This document shows, one piece after another, positions 42,182 to 51,203 of a stretch of DNA of 64,000 bases. Source of the DNA: Ruficoccus sp. ZRK36 (GTDB lineage: Bacteria; Verrucomicrobiota; Verrucomicrobiia; Opitutales; Cerasicoccaceae); NCBI RefSeq assembly GCF_019603315.1, contig NZ_CP080649.1:3659436-3723435 (forward strand), read 5' to 3'. The notes beneath the pieces were generated by a model. It saw nothing but the letters and a program-made list of their open reading frames with translations. It did not search any database and was not told the origin of the DNA. The translations under genes were made by a program, and so were the position numbers. The stretch's first letter is position 1; every line of letters begins with the position of its first letter.

Positions 42182-44053
42182 ATGCCGATCTTTACGCCAG
42201 TCGAATCCAAGTCTACCGCCGGGCGGCTTTTCCACGCGGGGATTTTTATCCTGCTCACTCTCGGAGCAGTGACGATGCTCTACCCGCTGCTGCTGATGGT
42301 CTCCGGGGCCTTCCGCAGTGAGATCGACGAAAACGAACTCGGCCTGATCCCCGCCTACCTGACCGATGACGACGCGCTCTACCGCAAGTTTCTCGAATAC
42401 AAGTACGAGCAGCGCATCGGCGAGCTCAACGCCGCTCACCTCAGCCGCGACTACGCCTTTTCCCAAATCAAGCCCCCTGCCACGCTGAACGAAACGGCGG
42501 TCCGCGATTTGCGCGCCTTTATCGCGGAGGGTAACCTGCCGCTACACTGGCAGGCGCTGGGCGGAAGCTCCGGCATGCTGACCATCCCGAAGAATCTGCG
42601 CACCCTGCGCCAGCGCGTACAGGAGCGCTTCGGGGGCGATGTGGAGGCCTTTGCCAAGGGAACCGGCACCGCCATCACAAGCTGGACACAAGTCACCCTG
42701 CCCCCGCCGGAGTGGCTATCATCACGCTACGATTTCGAGAGCAACGCCCTGCATGCCGAGTACCTCAAGCTGCTCCAGGCATCCCCTCCGGCCGAGCTCC
42801 GCCTCGTCACGCCCACCGGCACCTTTCTCGTCCAGATCGCCTATCCGCGCTACGGATCGCTGGAGCGTTTCAACGAGGCACTGCGGCTCAACCTGAAAAG
42901 TTTTTCCGAGTTCCGGCTACCCCGGCGGGTTCCACCGCAGGAGCAGGCGGCATTCCGAAGCGTGTGGCTGGAGTATGTCGGCAGCGAGCTCAACCCGTCC
43001 TTTATTTTGACCAAGAGCGTAGAGCCTGCCACTTACCAAAGATTTCTCTCCAAGCGCTATGGCGCTGACATCGGCACACTTAACCAAGCCTGGGGGGAAA
43101 CGGTCTACGCAGATTTTTCGGGCATCACCCTGCCCCATGGCGAATACCTCTCGGGGCAGCAGCGCCGTGACTACCGAGCCTTTCTCGACACACTACCTCC
43201 CGAGAGCTGGGAGCTAACCGGCCCGGAATACGCATGGGCGGACTGGCTCCGCCAGCAATACAAAACCGGAGAGACTCTTTCGCAAGCGTACGGCGGCTCG
43301 TATTCAAATACTGAATACGCATGGCCACCACAGGATCAGCTTGAGTATCAGTACACACGCGAGCATGCCGGCCAGCTTCGGCGGCAGTTCGCAGCACGAA
43401 ACTTCGTCAATGTGATTGATGCGGTCGCCCTGGAGGGGCGCGTCCTCTGGAACACTATCATCTTCTGCACCCTCTCGGTCCTGGCCGCGATCATCCTGAA
43501 CCCGTTGGCAGCCTACGCGCTCTCGCGCTTCCGACTGCCGGGTACCTATAAGGTGCTGCTCATCATGATGGCCGTGATGGCCTTCCCGCCCATGGTGACG
43601 ACGATCCCGATCTTTCTCATGCTCCAGAAGCTCAGCCTGATGAATACTTTCATCGGGCTGCTGCTGCCGACCATTGCGAACGGCTACCTGATATTTTTGC
43701 TCAAGGGCTTCTTTGATTCGCTACCCCGCGAGCTATACGAGGCCGCGCAGTTGGAGGGAGCCTCGGAGGGACGGATGTTTTTCACCATCACGATGGCGCT
43801 GAGCAAGCCGATCCTGGCAGTGGTGGCGCTGACCGCCTTTAACACCGCGTACACGCTGTTCATGTTCGCGATCATCGTCGCTCCAGAGCAGGACATGTGG
43901 CTGCTCCCAGTGTGGCTGTACCAGTACCGCGAGACGGTGACCAGCGGAGGCGTCTACGCCTCGGTGCTCCTGGCGGCCATCCCGCCGCTGGTGGTCTTCC
44001 TCTTCGCCCAGAAGCTCATCCTGCGCGGCATCGTGGTGCCCACGGAGAAATAA
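42182..44053 (+). CDS. Sugar ABC transporter permease (MalG type) with large repetitive extracytoplasmic insert
   Basis: 623 residues, about twice the usual MalG length (280-300). Helix 1 (about 16-42) is followed by a soluble region of roughly 375 residues (43-420), then five helices (421-616) with EAA loop 'ELYEAAQLEGASEG' (about 517). The insert contains five copies, spaced about 70 residues apart, of a module like 'YQRFLSKRYGADIGTLNQAW' (283-302), with relatives starting near 64, 140, 214 and 350. The KYG...LNxAWG pattern resembles part of GH42 beta-galactosidases, but no catalytic domain is complete. The insert presumably folds in the periplasm and may present substrate to the transporter. 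Confidence 0.85.
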   Translation: MPIFTPVESKSTAGRLFHAGIFILLTLGAVTMLYPLLLMVSGAFRSEIDENELGLIPAYLTDDDALYRKFLEYKYEQRIGELNAAHLSRDYAFSQIKPPATLNETAVRDLRAFIAEGNLPLHWQALGGSSGMLTIPKNLRTLRQRVQERFGGDVEAFAKGTGTAITSWTQVTLPPPEWLSSRYDFESNALHAEYLKLLQASPPAELRLVTPTGTFLVQIAYPRYGSLERFNEALRLNLKSFSEFRLPRRVPPQEQAAFRSVWLEYVGSELNPSFILTKSVEPATYQRFLSKRYGADIGTLNQAWGETVYADFSGITLPHGEYLSGQQRRDYRAFLDTLPPESWELTGPEYAWADWLRQQYKTGETLSQAYGGSYSNTEYAWPPQDQLEYQYTREHAGQLRRQFAARNFVNVIDAVALEGRVLWNTIIFCTLSVLAAIILNPLAAYALSRFRLPGTYKVLLIMMAVMAFPPMVTTIPIFLMLQKLSLMNTFIGLLLPTIANGYLIFLLKGFFDSLPRELYEAAQLEGASEGRMFFTITMALSKPILAVVALTAFNTAYTLFMFAIIVAPEQDMWLLPVWLYQYRETVTSGGVYASVLLAAIPPLVVFLFAQKLILRGIVVPTEK

Positions 44054-44065
44054 GGACGCCGCGGC

Positions 44066-47000
44066 TTACTTGAACGTGATGTCCACGTCCATGCTCTTGC
44101 GCTGAAAGTACCAGCGTTCGAGGCAACGCTGCAGAGCCTCGACCTGCATGGGCTTGGGGAGGTGGTCATCCATGCCCGCCAGGAGGCACTTTTCGGCATC
44201 GCCGGGCAGGACGTTAGCGGTCAGCGCGACAATGAAGGGACGCTCAATTTCTTCGCCCTGCTCCGTGCGCAGCGAGTGATACTCGCGGATGCGCCGGGTG
44301 GCCTCGTAGCCGTCCATGGTCGGCATCTGGCAGTCCATGAAAATGATCGGATAGCTTTTGCTCTCCCAGGCCTCAATGGCCTCAGCACCATCATGAGCCG
44401 TATCGGACTGGATGCCGAGCTTACGCAGGAGCAGGACCATGACCTTGAGGTTGACAGAGTTATCATCAACAACCAGCACACGAATCCCCCCGTAGGCCGA
44501 GGACGCGGGAAGCTGCTCAGCACCCTCATCAGGCACGATAGCCGCAGACTCCGGCTCCTGCCGGGGCGAGAAGACTCTCATGAGTAAATCCAGGAGGCGC
44601 GAGGGCGTGAGGGGCTTACGCTCCCAGTCGTCAATACCGGCAGCAGTGGCTTCATCATCGCTCAGACTCAGGCCGACGGATTTCAGCAAAACAACGGCAG
44701 GAGAGCTCCCAATTTTACGCCCATAGAGACCTGCCTCACGGGTCAGAGTGGCGACATCGCCGTTATCGATATCCGAATCGAGCAGGACCATGTCAAAGGC
44801 ACCCTGTTCGCTAGCCAGCAGCTCACGCGCCCCCCACAGGGAGTAGACGGAACGGCTCTTAACACCCCAACGGCGCAAGCGGCGCTCGATAAGTTTGGCA
44901 GCAGTCGGGCTGTGCAGCAGGAGCAGGGATCGCTTTTCTTTCAGGATATCTGTGTGGTCCTGCGGGCGTGGCTCATCCGGATCCGCCTCGGGCACCCCAA
45001 ACTCAAGCGAGAACGAGAATGTCGAGCCCTTACCCAGCACACTGCTGACCTGGATATCCCCACCCATGACACCAATGATTTTCTGCGAGATGGATAGGCC
45101 CAGTCCGGTGCCCCCATACTTACGGGAGGTGGAGCCGTCAGCCTGCACGAAGGGTTGAAAGATCTCTGCGCATTGCTTGGGCGTCATACCGATACCCGAG
45201 TCATGCACCTCGAAGCGTAGCACGCGGCAGTCTTTGCGTTCGTTTGCCGTGGAAACCAGCAAGCTGACTTCCCCTTGATCGGTGAACTTGATGGCGTTAC
45301 CGAGCAGATTCATCAGTACCTGTCGTAGGCGGCCAGGGTCGCCGACCAGTTCAATCGGGCCGTCAACATCCGTCCACACCAGCAACTCGATCTTCTTGCG
45401 AACGGCCAGCGGAGCCAGCAGCTCGACAGTGCCCGTCAGGAGGTCGGACAGGTAGAAAGGCACGCTCTCGAGCTTCATCTTCTTCGCCTCGATCTTGGAG
45501 TAGTCGAGGATGTCGTTGATGAGGGAGAGCAGCACATCCGCGCTCTCGCGAATCGTGTCCACACACTCCAGTTGCTCACGGTCGAGCTTGGTATCGAGGA
45601 GGATCGTAGCCATGCCGATGACACCGTTCATCGGCGTGCGAATCTCATGGCTCATGTTGGCGAGGAACTGGCTTTTGAGGCGGTTGGCCTCCTCTGCCCG
45701 CTCACGCATCGCGTCGATCTCCTGCTCGTGCTCCACCTCGTGGGTGATGTCCTCGGTAAACATCATGATGCCGCCGATATCACCGTCCGGCTCAAACCAT
45801 GGGCGCACCTCCCAGCGCAAATACTGGTCATGGTCCCAGCCCTCCGGCCGCCAGCAATCGCGGTCGCAGCTCTCCACATCGCCCTGCATGCAGCGCTGGT
45901 GGATACGCTTCCACTCATCAGATATATTCGGGAAGACGTCGTAGTGACAGCGTCCGATCACCTCGATTTCTTCCAGCGCATAATCCTTGAGCCAGCAATT
46001 ACTAACCGCGATAAAACGCACCTCCCGGTCAAACATGGCAACCGCCGCCGGGGCGTGTTGAACAAAGGCCGCCAGCTGCGCCTTTTCGCGAGAGAGTTCC
46101 CACTGCGTCTCCCGGATTTTCTCCAGCCGGGACCGCCCAAGCTGCAGAGAATAAGTCACAAAAGCCAGCAGCGTGGCAAAGCCCAGCCCTCCCAGCAGGA
46201 AGAAGTTGTGAAGGCGGTAATTGATCCCCACCAGCCGGGTCGGATCCACGATAACCTTCCAGTAAATATCCGGTGAGATCGCGACATAGCTGACCCCCTT
46301 CTGGCTGTCATCCGGAACACTCGGATCAATCGAGAAGCCGATATGCACAGCCTCCGGATCCTGACCAATGGCGTCCAGACTGTTGGCGATCAGGATGTGC
46401 CAGTCGATAACAGCCGTGACCTGAACGCCTTGGCCGTTGGTGGCATTGTAGGCCATCACTTCCCAGCACAGGCCCTCCTCGCCGTCGCCAAACTCAACCG
46501 GATGCACTTCGACCAGACGGCTGTTCTCTTCGGGGAACTCGACCGAGGTGGAATCAAGCAAGTCCCCGGGCACCGCCCCCTCGGGATAGGCCCAGTTCAC
46601 ACCCGCATCTGGTTTGCGCAGGAAGATATACCGCAAAGAGGGAAAATCTTTGGACAGAAACTCGATATCCTCATCCCATGTATCGGGGTTGGGAGTATCC
46701 TCCCCCAGGACCTGACGAGCCTGGCGCGCCAGTGTGCCGTTAAACTCGTATAGGCGGGTGCTCAACAGGCCCGAGATCAGGTCCGAGCGTAACTGAGCAA
46801 AACGAATCCGGCTCTGCATCGCCTGCGTATGCAGCCCCAAATAGACGGCCAGCACGAAAAACGTCGTACCCACAAAGACCGGCACCCACACCCAGGGCAG
46901 GGAACGCTCCCTCAGGATATTACTACAGCGAAAACGATGGGTAATCAGTCCGACGGAGAGCAGAAAGAAAGCCAGTGATGTGTGGACGGCCATCTCCGAG

Positions 47001-47566
47001 AGCCGGTACTCAAGCCAGAGCAAAGGCGGCATCCCGAGGGCATAGCGAAACAGAGAGGAACCGGATATACCTGCCAGCGCACAGGCCAACACCAGAATGA
47101 CAATCGCCTTCCGTGTTCCCTGCCTGCGAGCACAGGCCAGGACCATGGCCACGCCTCCAAATAAAAAGCATATGCTCGTCAGCGCAGACATCCGCCCCGG
47201 AGCCGGAGAGCGATCTGTCACAAATGGCTTAGCAAAGAGCGTGTCGATCCACAGATTAATGCCAAAGACGTGCTGGGCCAGATTAATGCCGCCCCATACC
47301 AACAGCCCGATACTAAACCACAGCTTAAGATTCCACCGGTTTCTCGTCTTGTTCACCGACAGGCACAGGAGTGAACCTGCAAACAAAATAAAGCCGATCG
47401 CCGTCGTGGCCTGCATCGGGGCCAATCCCGGCATGATCTGGACCAGTACCGGAATCTGCAGCAGCCAACCAGCATAGACTGAGCAGGCAATCCCCCCTAC
47501 AAGTACCGATGCGATCACTGCCAGCGGACAGATGCGACGCAAGGGGGTATCCGGGCCGTTTACCAT
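44066..47566 (-). CDS. Hybrid sensor histidine kinase with tandem receiver domains
   Basis: 1166 residues. About seven N-terminal membrane helices (to about residue 255), a CHASE-like extracytoplasmic region (about 260-455), an eighth helix, a PAS domain (about 505-630), HisKA with '[15 protein letters not shown]' (about 655), HATPase ('[13 protein letters not shown]', '[11 protein letters not shown]'), a first, degenerate receiver ('[20 protein letters not shown]'), and a canonical receiver with phospho-Asp in '[20 protein letters not shown]'. It lies between the sugar transporter and an AraC gene, so it may sense a carbohydrate or envelope signal. A DNA-binding output is absent, so a phosphorelay partner is needed. 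Confidence 0.92.
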   Translation of the reverse strand: MVNGPDTPLRRICPLAVIASVLVGGIACSVYAGWLLQIPVLVQIMPGLAPMQATTAIGFILFAGSLLCLSVNKTRNRWNLKLWFSIGLLVWGGINLAQHVFGINLWIDTLFAKPFVTDRSPAPGRMSALTSICFLFGGVAMVLACARRQGTRKAIVILVLACALAGISGSSLFRYALGMPPLLWLEYRLSEMAVHTSLAFFLLSVGLITHRFRCSNILRERSLPWVWVPVFVGTTFFVLAVYLGLHTQAMQSRIRFAQLRSDLISGLLSTRLYEFNGTLARQARQVLGEDTPNPDTWDEDIEFLSKDFPSLRYIFLRKPDAGVNWAYPEGAVPGDLLDSTSVEFPEENSRLVEVHPVEFGDGEEGLCWEVMAYNATNGQGVQVTAVIDWHILIANSLDAIGQDPEAVHIGFSIDPSVPDDSQKGVSYVAISPDIYWKVIVDPTRLVGINYRLHNFFLLGGLGFATLLAFVTYSLQLGRSRLEKIRETQWELSREKAQLAAFVQHAPAAVAMFDREVRFIAVSNCWLKDYALEEIEVIGRCHYDVFPNISDEWKRIHQRCMQGDVESCDRDCWRPEGWDHDQYLRWEVRPWFEPDGDIGGIMMFTEDITHEVEHEQEIDAMRERAEEANRLKSQFLANMSHEIRTPMNGVIGMATILLDTKLDREQLECVDTIRESADVLLSLINDILDYSKIEAKKMKLESVPFYLSDLLTGTVELLAPLAVRKKIELLVWTDVDGPIELVGDPGRLRQVLMNLLGNAIKFTDQGEVSLLVSTANERKDCRVLRFEVHDSGIGMTPKQCAEIFQPFVQADGSTSRKYGGTGLGLSISQKIIGVMGGDIQVSSVLGKGSTFSFSLEFGVPEADPDEPRPQDHTDILKEKRSLLLLHSPTAAKLIERRLRRWGVKSRSVYSLWGARELLASEQGAFDMVLLDSDIDNGDVATLTREAGLYGRKIGSSPAVVLLKSVGLSLSDDEATAAGIDDWERKPLTPSRLLDLLMRVFSPRQEPESAAIVPDEGAEQLPASSAYGGIRVLVVDDNSVNLKVMVLLLRKLGIQSDTAHDGAEAIEAWESKSYPIIFMDCQMPTMDGYEATRRIREYHSLRTEQGEEIERPFIVALTANVLPGDAEKCLLAGMDDHLPKPMQVEALQRCLERWYFQRKSMDVDITFK

Positions 47567-47575
47567 GTATGGTAA
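47560..47575. promoter_or_regulatory. Palindrome TTACCAT-N2-ATGGTAA at the hybrid kinase start
   Basis: Perfect 7-bp arms around a 2-nt centre, with one arm holding the start codon of the kinase gene. It could be a regulator half-site or an mRNA hairpin hiding the start. A short palindrome of this kind can also arise by chance. Confidence 0.35.
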
Positions 47576-47767
47576 CTTATACGAGAATACGTGTGAGCAA
47601 GTCGAACCAATAGATTAAATCCACCCAGAGCGCACTATCACGAAAAATTAAGGACATCCCTTCATGCGCACCATGGACCAGCCTACGAAAAAATTAAAGA
47701 ATCCGAGACGACAAGCAGCCCATCAAAAGCACATAAGGCATTTAGACTTCAATAAGTTACAATAAAG

Positions 47768-48565
47768 CTATGACCTGACATAATCCCGCTGAAACTGCTG
47801 GGGGCTCATCCCCGTACTTCTCCGGAAAGCACGCGAAAAGCTGTTCGCGTCCGTATAGCCGCAATTCGCGGCAATTTGGGCAATGGAGCTAAACTGCATC
47901 CCGAGCAGGTCCTGAGCCTTGCGCATGCGCAGCTCCTGGCAGAACGCGCCGGGGCTCACCCCATATCGCTCCCGAAAGGCTCGCGTCAGGTGTTCCCGGC
48001 TCAGCCCCACGTAGTCGGCGACTTCCTTCTGGGACAGCGGCTCGCTAAAACGCGTGCGAATACACTCGTGCGCAGCGGCCACCGGATCGCTCATCAGGAC
48101 CCCCTGCGAGACCTGCCTCAGCATCACCATCAACAGCTCGTACACGCACTGGGACTCGTGGAATCTATCCCGGAAACGACGGTCGCGATGGTGGTAAGCC
48201 ACGGTTTGAAAAGCCGCCAATGTCTCCGAGTGAGGAGCGAGCGATACCCGGGAGCCACCCCGCTCACGAATAACCTCAAACAGCTCCGAAACACCTCCCA
48301 AGGCCAGAAAGGCGAGCTTGTAGGGGCCCGTCGCATCTTGGGGATACCCATAACAGGAGTCTTCCCCATGGCGAAACAGCATGGCATAGCCAGGCCCTAC
48401 CCGGAACTCACCATGCCTATCCTTAAAAAAACCCTCCCCCTCGATTGTTTGCTGAATCACACATACCCCTTCCTCACCTTCAGACCTGTTCTTATTCTCC
48501 CAGTAGTAGCGAGGCGAGTAACGCGTCTCGTTATCGTAAAAAAGGGACTTCATGAGGGTAGGCAT
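47768..48565 (-). CDS. AraC-family transcriptional regulator
   Basis: 265 residues; starts at 48565 or 48553. The N-terminal sensor region ('RYSPRYYWENKNRSEGEEGVC', 'FRHGEDSCYGYP') is an AraC-binding cupin type. The C-terminal double HTH is clear ('SQKEVADYVGLSREHLTRAFRERYGVSPGAF' and 'SIAQIAANCGYTDANSFSRAFRRSTGMSPQQF', about 175-262). It is divergent from the GH4 alpha-galactosidase gene, from which a 331-bp gap with an inverted-repeat element separates it, so it is a candidate regulator of the galactoside genes. Confidence 0.92.
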   Translation of the reverse strand: MPTLMKSLFYDNETRYSPRYYWENKNRSEGEEGVCVIQQTIEGEGFFKDRHGEFRVGPGYAMLFRHGEDSCYGYPQDATGPYKLAFLALGGVSELFEVIRERGGSRVSLAPHSETLAAFQTVAYHHRDRRFRDRFHESQCVYELLMVMLRQVSQGVLMSDPVAAAHECIRTRFSEPLSQKEVADYVGLSREHLTRAFRERYGVSPGAFCQELRMRKAQDLLGMQFSSIAQIAANCGYTDANSFSRAFRRSTGMSPQQFQRDYVRS

Positions 48566-48659
48566 GAAGCATCATCTAGAATTAGCCTCCGAGCCTGTCG
48601 ATCACAAATTGCATAACATTAATCACAACAGACGCCTTGATGCAGACAAGCGAGCAAGG

Positions 48660-48827
48660 CTAGGCTGTGTGGACAAAATACGGAACGAGCCCGCGAAGGC
48701 CGATTTTGAGGACGTTTTTTGGGCTTCGAGGCGAGGCAATTTTGAGAATTGTCGAGCCGAGGACACGAAAAACGAACCAAAATCCGGCCAAGTGGGCGAC
48801 CTGAGTTATTTTGTCCACGTAGCCTAG
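48660..48827. repeat. 168-bp symmetrical inverted repeat, MITE-like, between araC and GH4 genes
   Basis: The 331-bp gap 48566-48896 has no gene but holds this element. Both ends read inward as CTAGGCT-N2-GTGGACAAAATA, 19 of 21 matching. The arms continue as an imperfect palindrome (GGCCG...ATTTTG, CGTTTTT, CTCGGCTCGA relatives) to a centre CAATTTTGAGAATTG at 48737-48751, which is the exact midpoint. No transposase lies near. It would form a long cruciform or RNA hairpin and separates the regulator from its possible target. Mobility is suspected from structure, not shown. Confidence 0.72.
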
Positions 48828-48896
48828 TGTCTGAGACAATCACATACCTTCCGGACATCCACAAACCGACCGGACCACCCAATAATCACACCACCC

Positions 48897-51089
48897 ATGC
48901 CCTGCAAAATCACCCTCATCGGAGCCGGCTCAGTCGTCTTCGCTAAAACCCTCATCGGCGATATCCTGCGATTCCCCGAACTGGCTGATGCCACCATCTG
49001 CCTGATGGACATCGACCCGGCCCGCCTCAAGGTGGCCGACGTGATGATGAAGCGCATCGCGCAGAAGCTCGGCGTGCCCGCTCGTATCGAGTCCACCATG
49101 GATCAGCGTGAGGCCGTCCGCGACGCCAACTACGTCATCTGCACCATTCAGGTCGGCGGCTTCAAGCCCGGCACGGTGACCGACTTTGAGATCCCGGCTA
49201 AGTACGGGCTCAAGCAGACCATCGCCGACACGCTGGGCGTGGGGGGTGTCTTCCGCGCCCTGCGCACCATCCCGGTCATCAACGGTATCGCCCGCGACAT
49301 CGCCGATGTCGGCCGCCCCGGCTGTCTGTTGCTGAACTACACCAACCCGATGGCCATGAACTGCTGGGCCGTCGAGGAAGCCGTCGGCATCCCGCATGTG
49401 GGCCTCTGCCACTCGGTCTTTGGCACCGCCAACCTGCTCAGCCGCTTCGCCAAGCTGCCCGCTGAGGATGTGAACTACCTCGTGGCCGGGATCAACCACA
49501 TGGCCTTTTTCCTGAAGTTCCAGTACAAGGGCCAGGACGCCTACCCGCTCCTCTACAAGGCCCTCGAAGACCCCGAGCGCCGGCACGAGCTGGTGCGCTT
49601 CGAGATGATGCGCCGCACCGGCTACTTCGTCACCGAGTCCAGTGAGCACCAGAGCGAGTACGTCCCGTACTTCATCAAGCACGGCGAGGAGATGATCGAG
49701 CGCTTCAGCATCCCGATCAACGAGTACATCCGCCGCTGCGAGGCCATTGTCAGCACCTGGAAGGAAACCGAGGCCAACCTGCTGGGCAAGGACGGGGACA
49801 TCGAAATCAAGCCGCAGTCCCATGAGTACGGCTCGTACATCATCCACTCACTGGAGAGCGGCCAACCGCGCACCGTTTACGGCAATATCCCGAACAAGGG
49901 CACCATCGCGAACCTGCCCGACCGCTGTAATGTCGAGGTCCCCTGCCTCGTGGACGGCACTGGCCTGCACCCGGTCAAGGTCGGCGCACTGCCTCCGCAG
50001 CTTGCCGCCATCTGCATGAGCAACATCAACGTGCAGGAGTTGACCGTGAAGGCCGCCCTCACCGGCAAGCGCGAGCACATCTACCACGCCGTCATGATGG
50101 ACCCCAACGCGGCCTCCACCCTCTCTCTCGACAACATCTGGGCCATGTGCGACGAGATGATCGAGGAGCACCAGCAAAACGGCCTGCTGGGCGAGTTCAG
50201 CCCTGTACTGAAAAACACCGGGCGCGGCTTCACAGGGATCGGTGACCGCGTCATCGCCCGCCTCGACGCCAAGGGCGCCTTTGCCACTGCCGAAGGCGGC
50301 GTAAACACGCTCAGCCTGAGCATTGAGAATCCGACCGACGAGCCCTTCGAGGTCGCCTTTACCCTGCGCCCGCAGGACGCGCGCATGCGCCTCAACGGCG
50401 ACGAAAATGTCTCGCTCACCATCCCGGCCCAAAGCACCGAGACAGCCGAGTTTACCACTGAGAACGTGGAGCCCATCAATGAGCCCTACCGTGTCGCGCT
50501 GAAGAACGACGATCTGCAGGTGCTCGCCATCGGCGCCTACCTGCAGCCACGTGTGATGCTCGAAAACGACGAGGACGGCTGCGCCCACTTCGCCATGAAG
50601 CTGTCGGGCTTCGACGCAGTGGAAGGCTCGCTCGCCAAGGACGGCGACAACCTGCGCGTCTCGATCAAGGTCCACGACTCCGACATCAAGGAGTGTCTCG
50701 ACCACCGCAAGAACGGCTCCTATGTGCGCCTGCTCTTCGCAGACCCGGCCCACTCTGACAGGATTGAGGAGGCGGTGCTGCGGCCGGGCTACGACGGCGG
50801 CGATCCGGTCTTGCTGGACGGAGCGAGCAAAACGATCGAGGGAGCAAGCGTCACTCAGCGGACGACCCCGATGTACTACGAAGCCGACCTTACGCTACCG
50901 TTGGTCGGGCTGAACCTGGACCCATCGCTGGACGGCCTGCTCTTCGACTGTATCTGCAACCTCGGTGCCCTGGGCGATGCCCACTCCGGCGGCCAGACCA
51001 GCCTCGGCGGAAAGGTAGAATGGAACCCCACCAGCGGACATTTCGCCTGGGCCCAGCTCGCCTCCGCCACGGCGGGCGCACCGGCCTGA
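48897..51089 (+). CDS. melA: GH4 family alpha-galactosidase (MelA type) with long C-terminal extension
   Basis: 730 residues against about 450 for MelA. The N-terminal NAD-binding 'ITLIGAGSVVFAKTLIGDIL' (about 5-24) and the metal-site 'GLCHSVFG' (Cys about 175) and 'GINHMAFF' (about 201) mark GH4 glycosidases, which use NAD and Mn2+ in an oxidation-elimination mechanism. A C-terminal part of about 270 residues (from about 460) is beta-rich, with 'LSIENPTDEPFEVAF' and 'YYEADLTLPL' segments that suggest two Ig- or CBM-like domains. It is cytosolic. A galactokinase gene follows on the opposite strand, supporting alpha-galactoside metabolism. Confidence 0.88.
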   Translation: MPCKITLIGAGSVVFAKTLIGDILRFPELADATICLMDIDPARLKVADVMMKRIAQKLGVPARIESTMDQREAVRDANYVICTIQVGGFKPGTVTDFEIPAKYGLKQTIADTLGVGGVFRALRTIPVINGIARDIADVGRPGCLLLNYTNPMAMNCWAVEEAVGIPHVGLCHSVFGTANLLSRFAKLPAEDVNYLVAGINHMAFFLKFQYKGQDAYPLLYKALEDPERRHELVRFEMMRRTGYFVTESSEHQSEYVPYFIKHGEEMIERFSIPINEYIRRCEAIVSTWKETEANLLGKDGDIEIKPQSHEYGSYIIHSLESGQPRTVYGNIPNKGTIANLPDRCNVEVPCLVDGTGLHPVKVGALPPQLAAICMSNINVQELTVKAALTGKREHIYHAVMMDPNAASTLSLDNIWAMCDEMIEEHQQNGLLGEFSPVLKNTGRGFTGIGDRVIARLDAKGAFATAEGGVNTLSLSIENPTDEPFEVAFTLRPQDARMRLNGDENVSLTIPAQSTETAEFTTENVEPINEPYRVALKNDDLQVLAIGAYLQPRVMLENDEDGCAHFAMKLSGFDAVEGSLAKDGDNLRVSIKVHDSDIKECLDHRKNGSYVRLLFADPAHSDRIEEAVLRPGYDGGDPVLLDGASKTIEGASVTQRTTPMYYEADLTLPLVGLNLDPSLDGLLFDCICNLGALGDAHSGGQTSLGGKVEWNPTSGHFAWAQLASATAGAPA

Positions 51090-51138
51090 GTCTGATGTAA
51101 CGCCTGCAAACCCTTCACCGGGTCTTCGCGACCCACAA

Positions 51139-51171
51139 AGAAAGCCGGACGGGAAACCGTCCGGCTTTTTG
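51139..51171. terminator. Bidirectional terminator between GH4 and galK
   Basis: An 11-bp perfect stem AAGCCGGACGG / CCGTCCGGCTT with a GAAA loop is followed by TTTTT on the plus strand and bounded by an A-rich run on the other side. It serves the convergent GH4 and galK genes. Confidence 0.92.
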
Positions 51172-51203
51172 CTGTCGTAAATACGATGCTCGCAGCGAGA
51201 GGC

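Noticed and set aside
48552-48882. Overlapping small frames on both strands in the araC/GH4 gap
   Set aside because: They lie across the symmetrical 168-bp repeat, so open frames on both strands reflect palindromic sequence, not genes.
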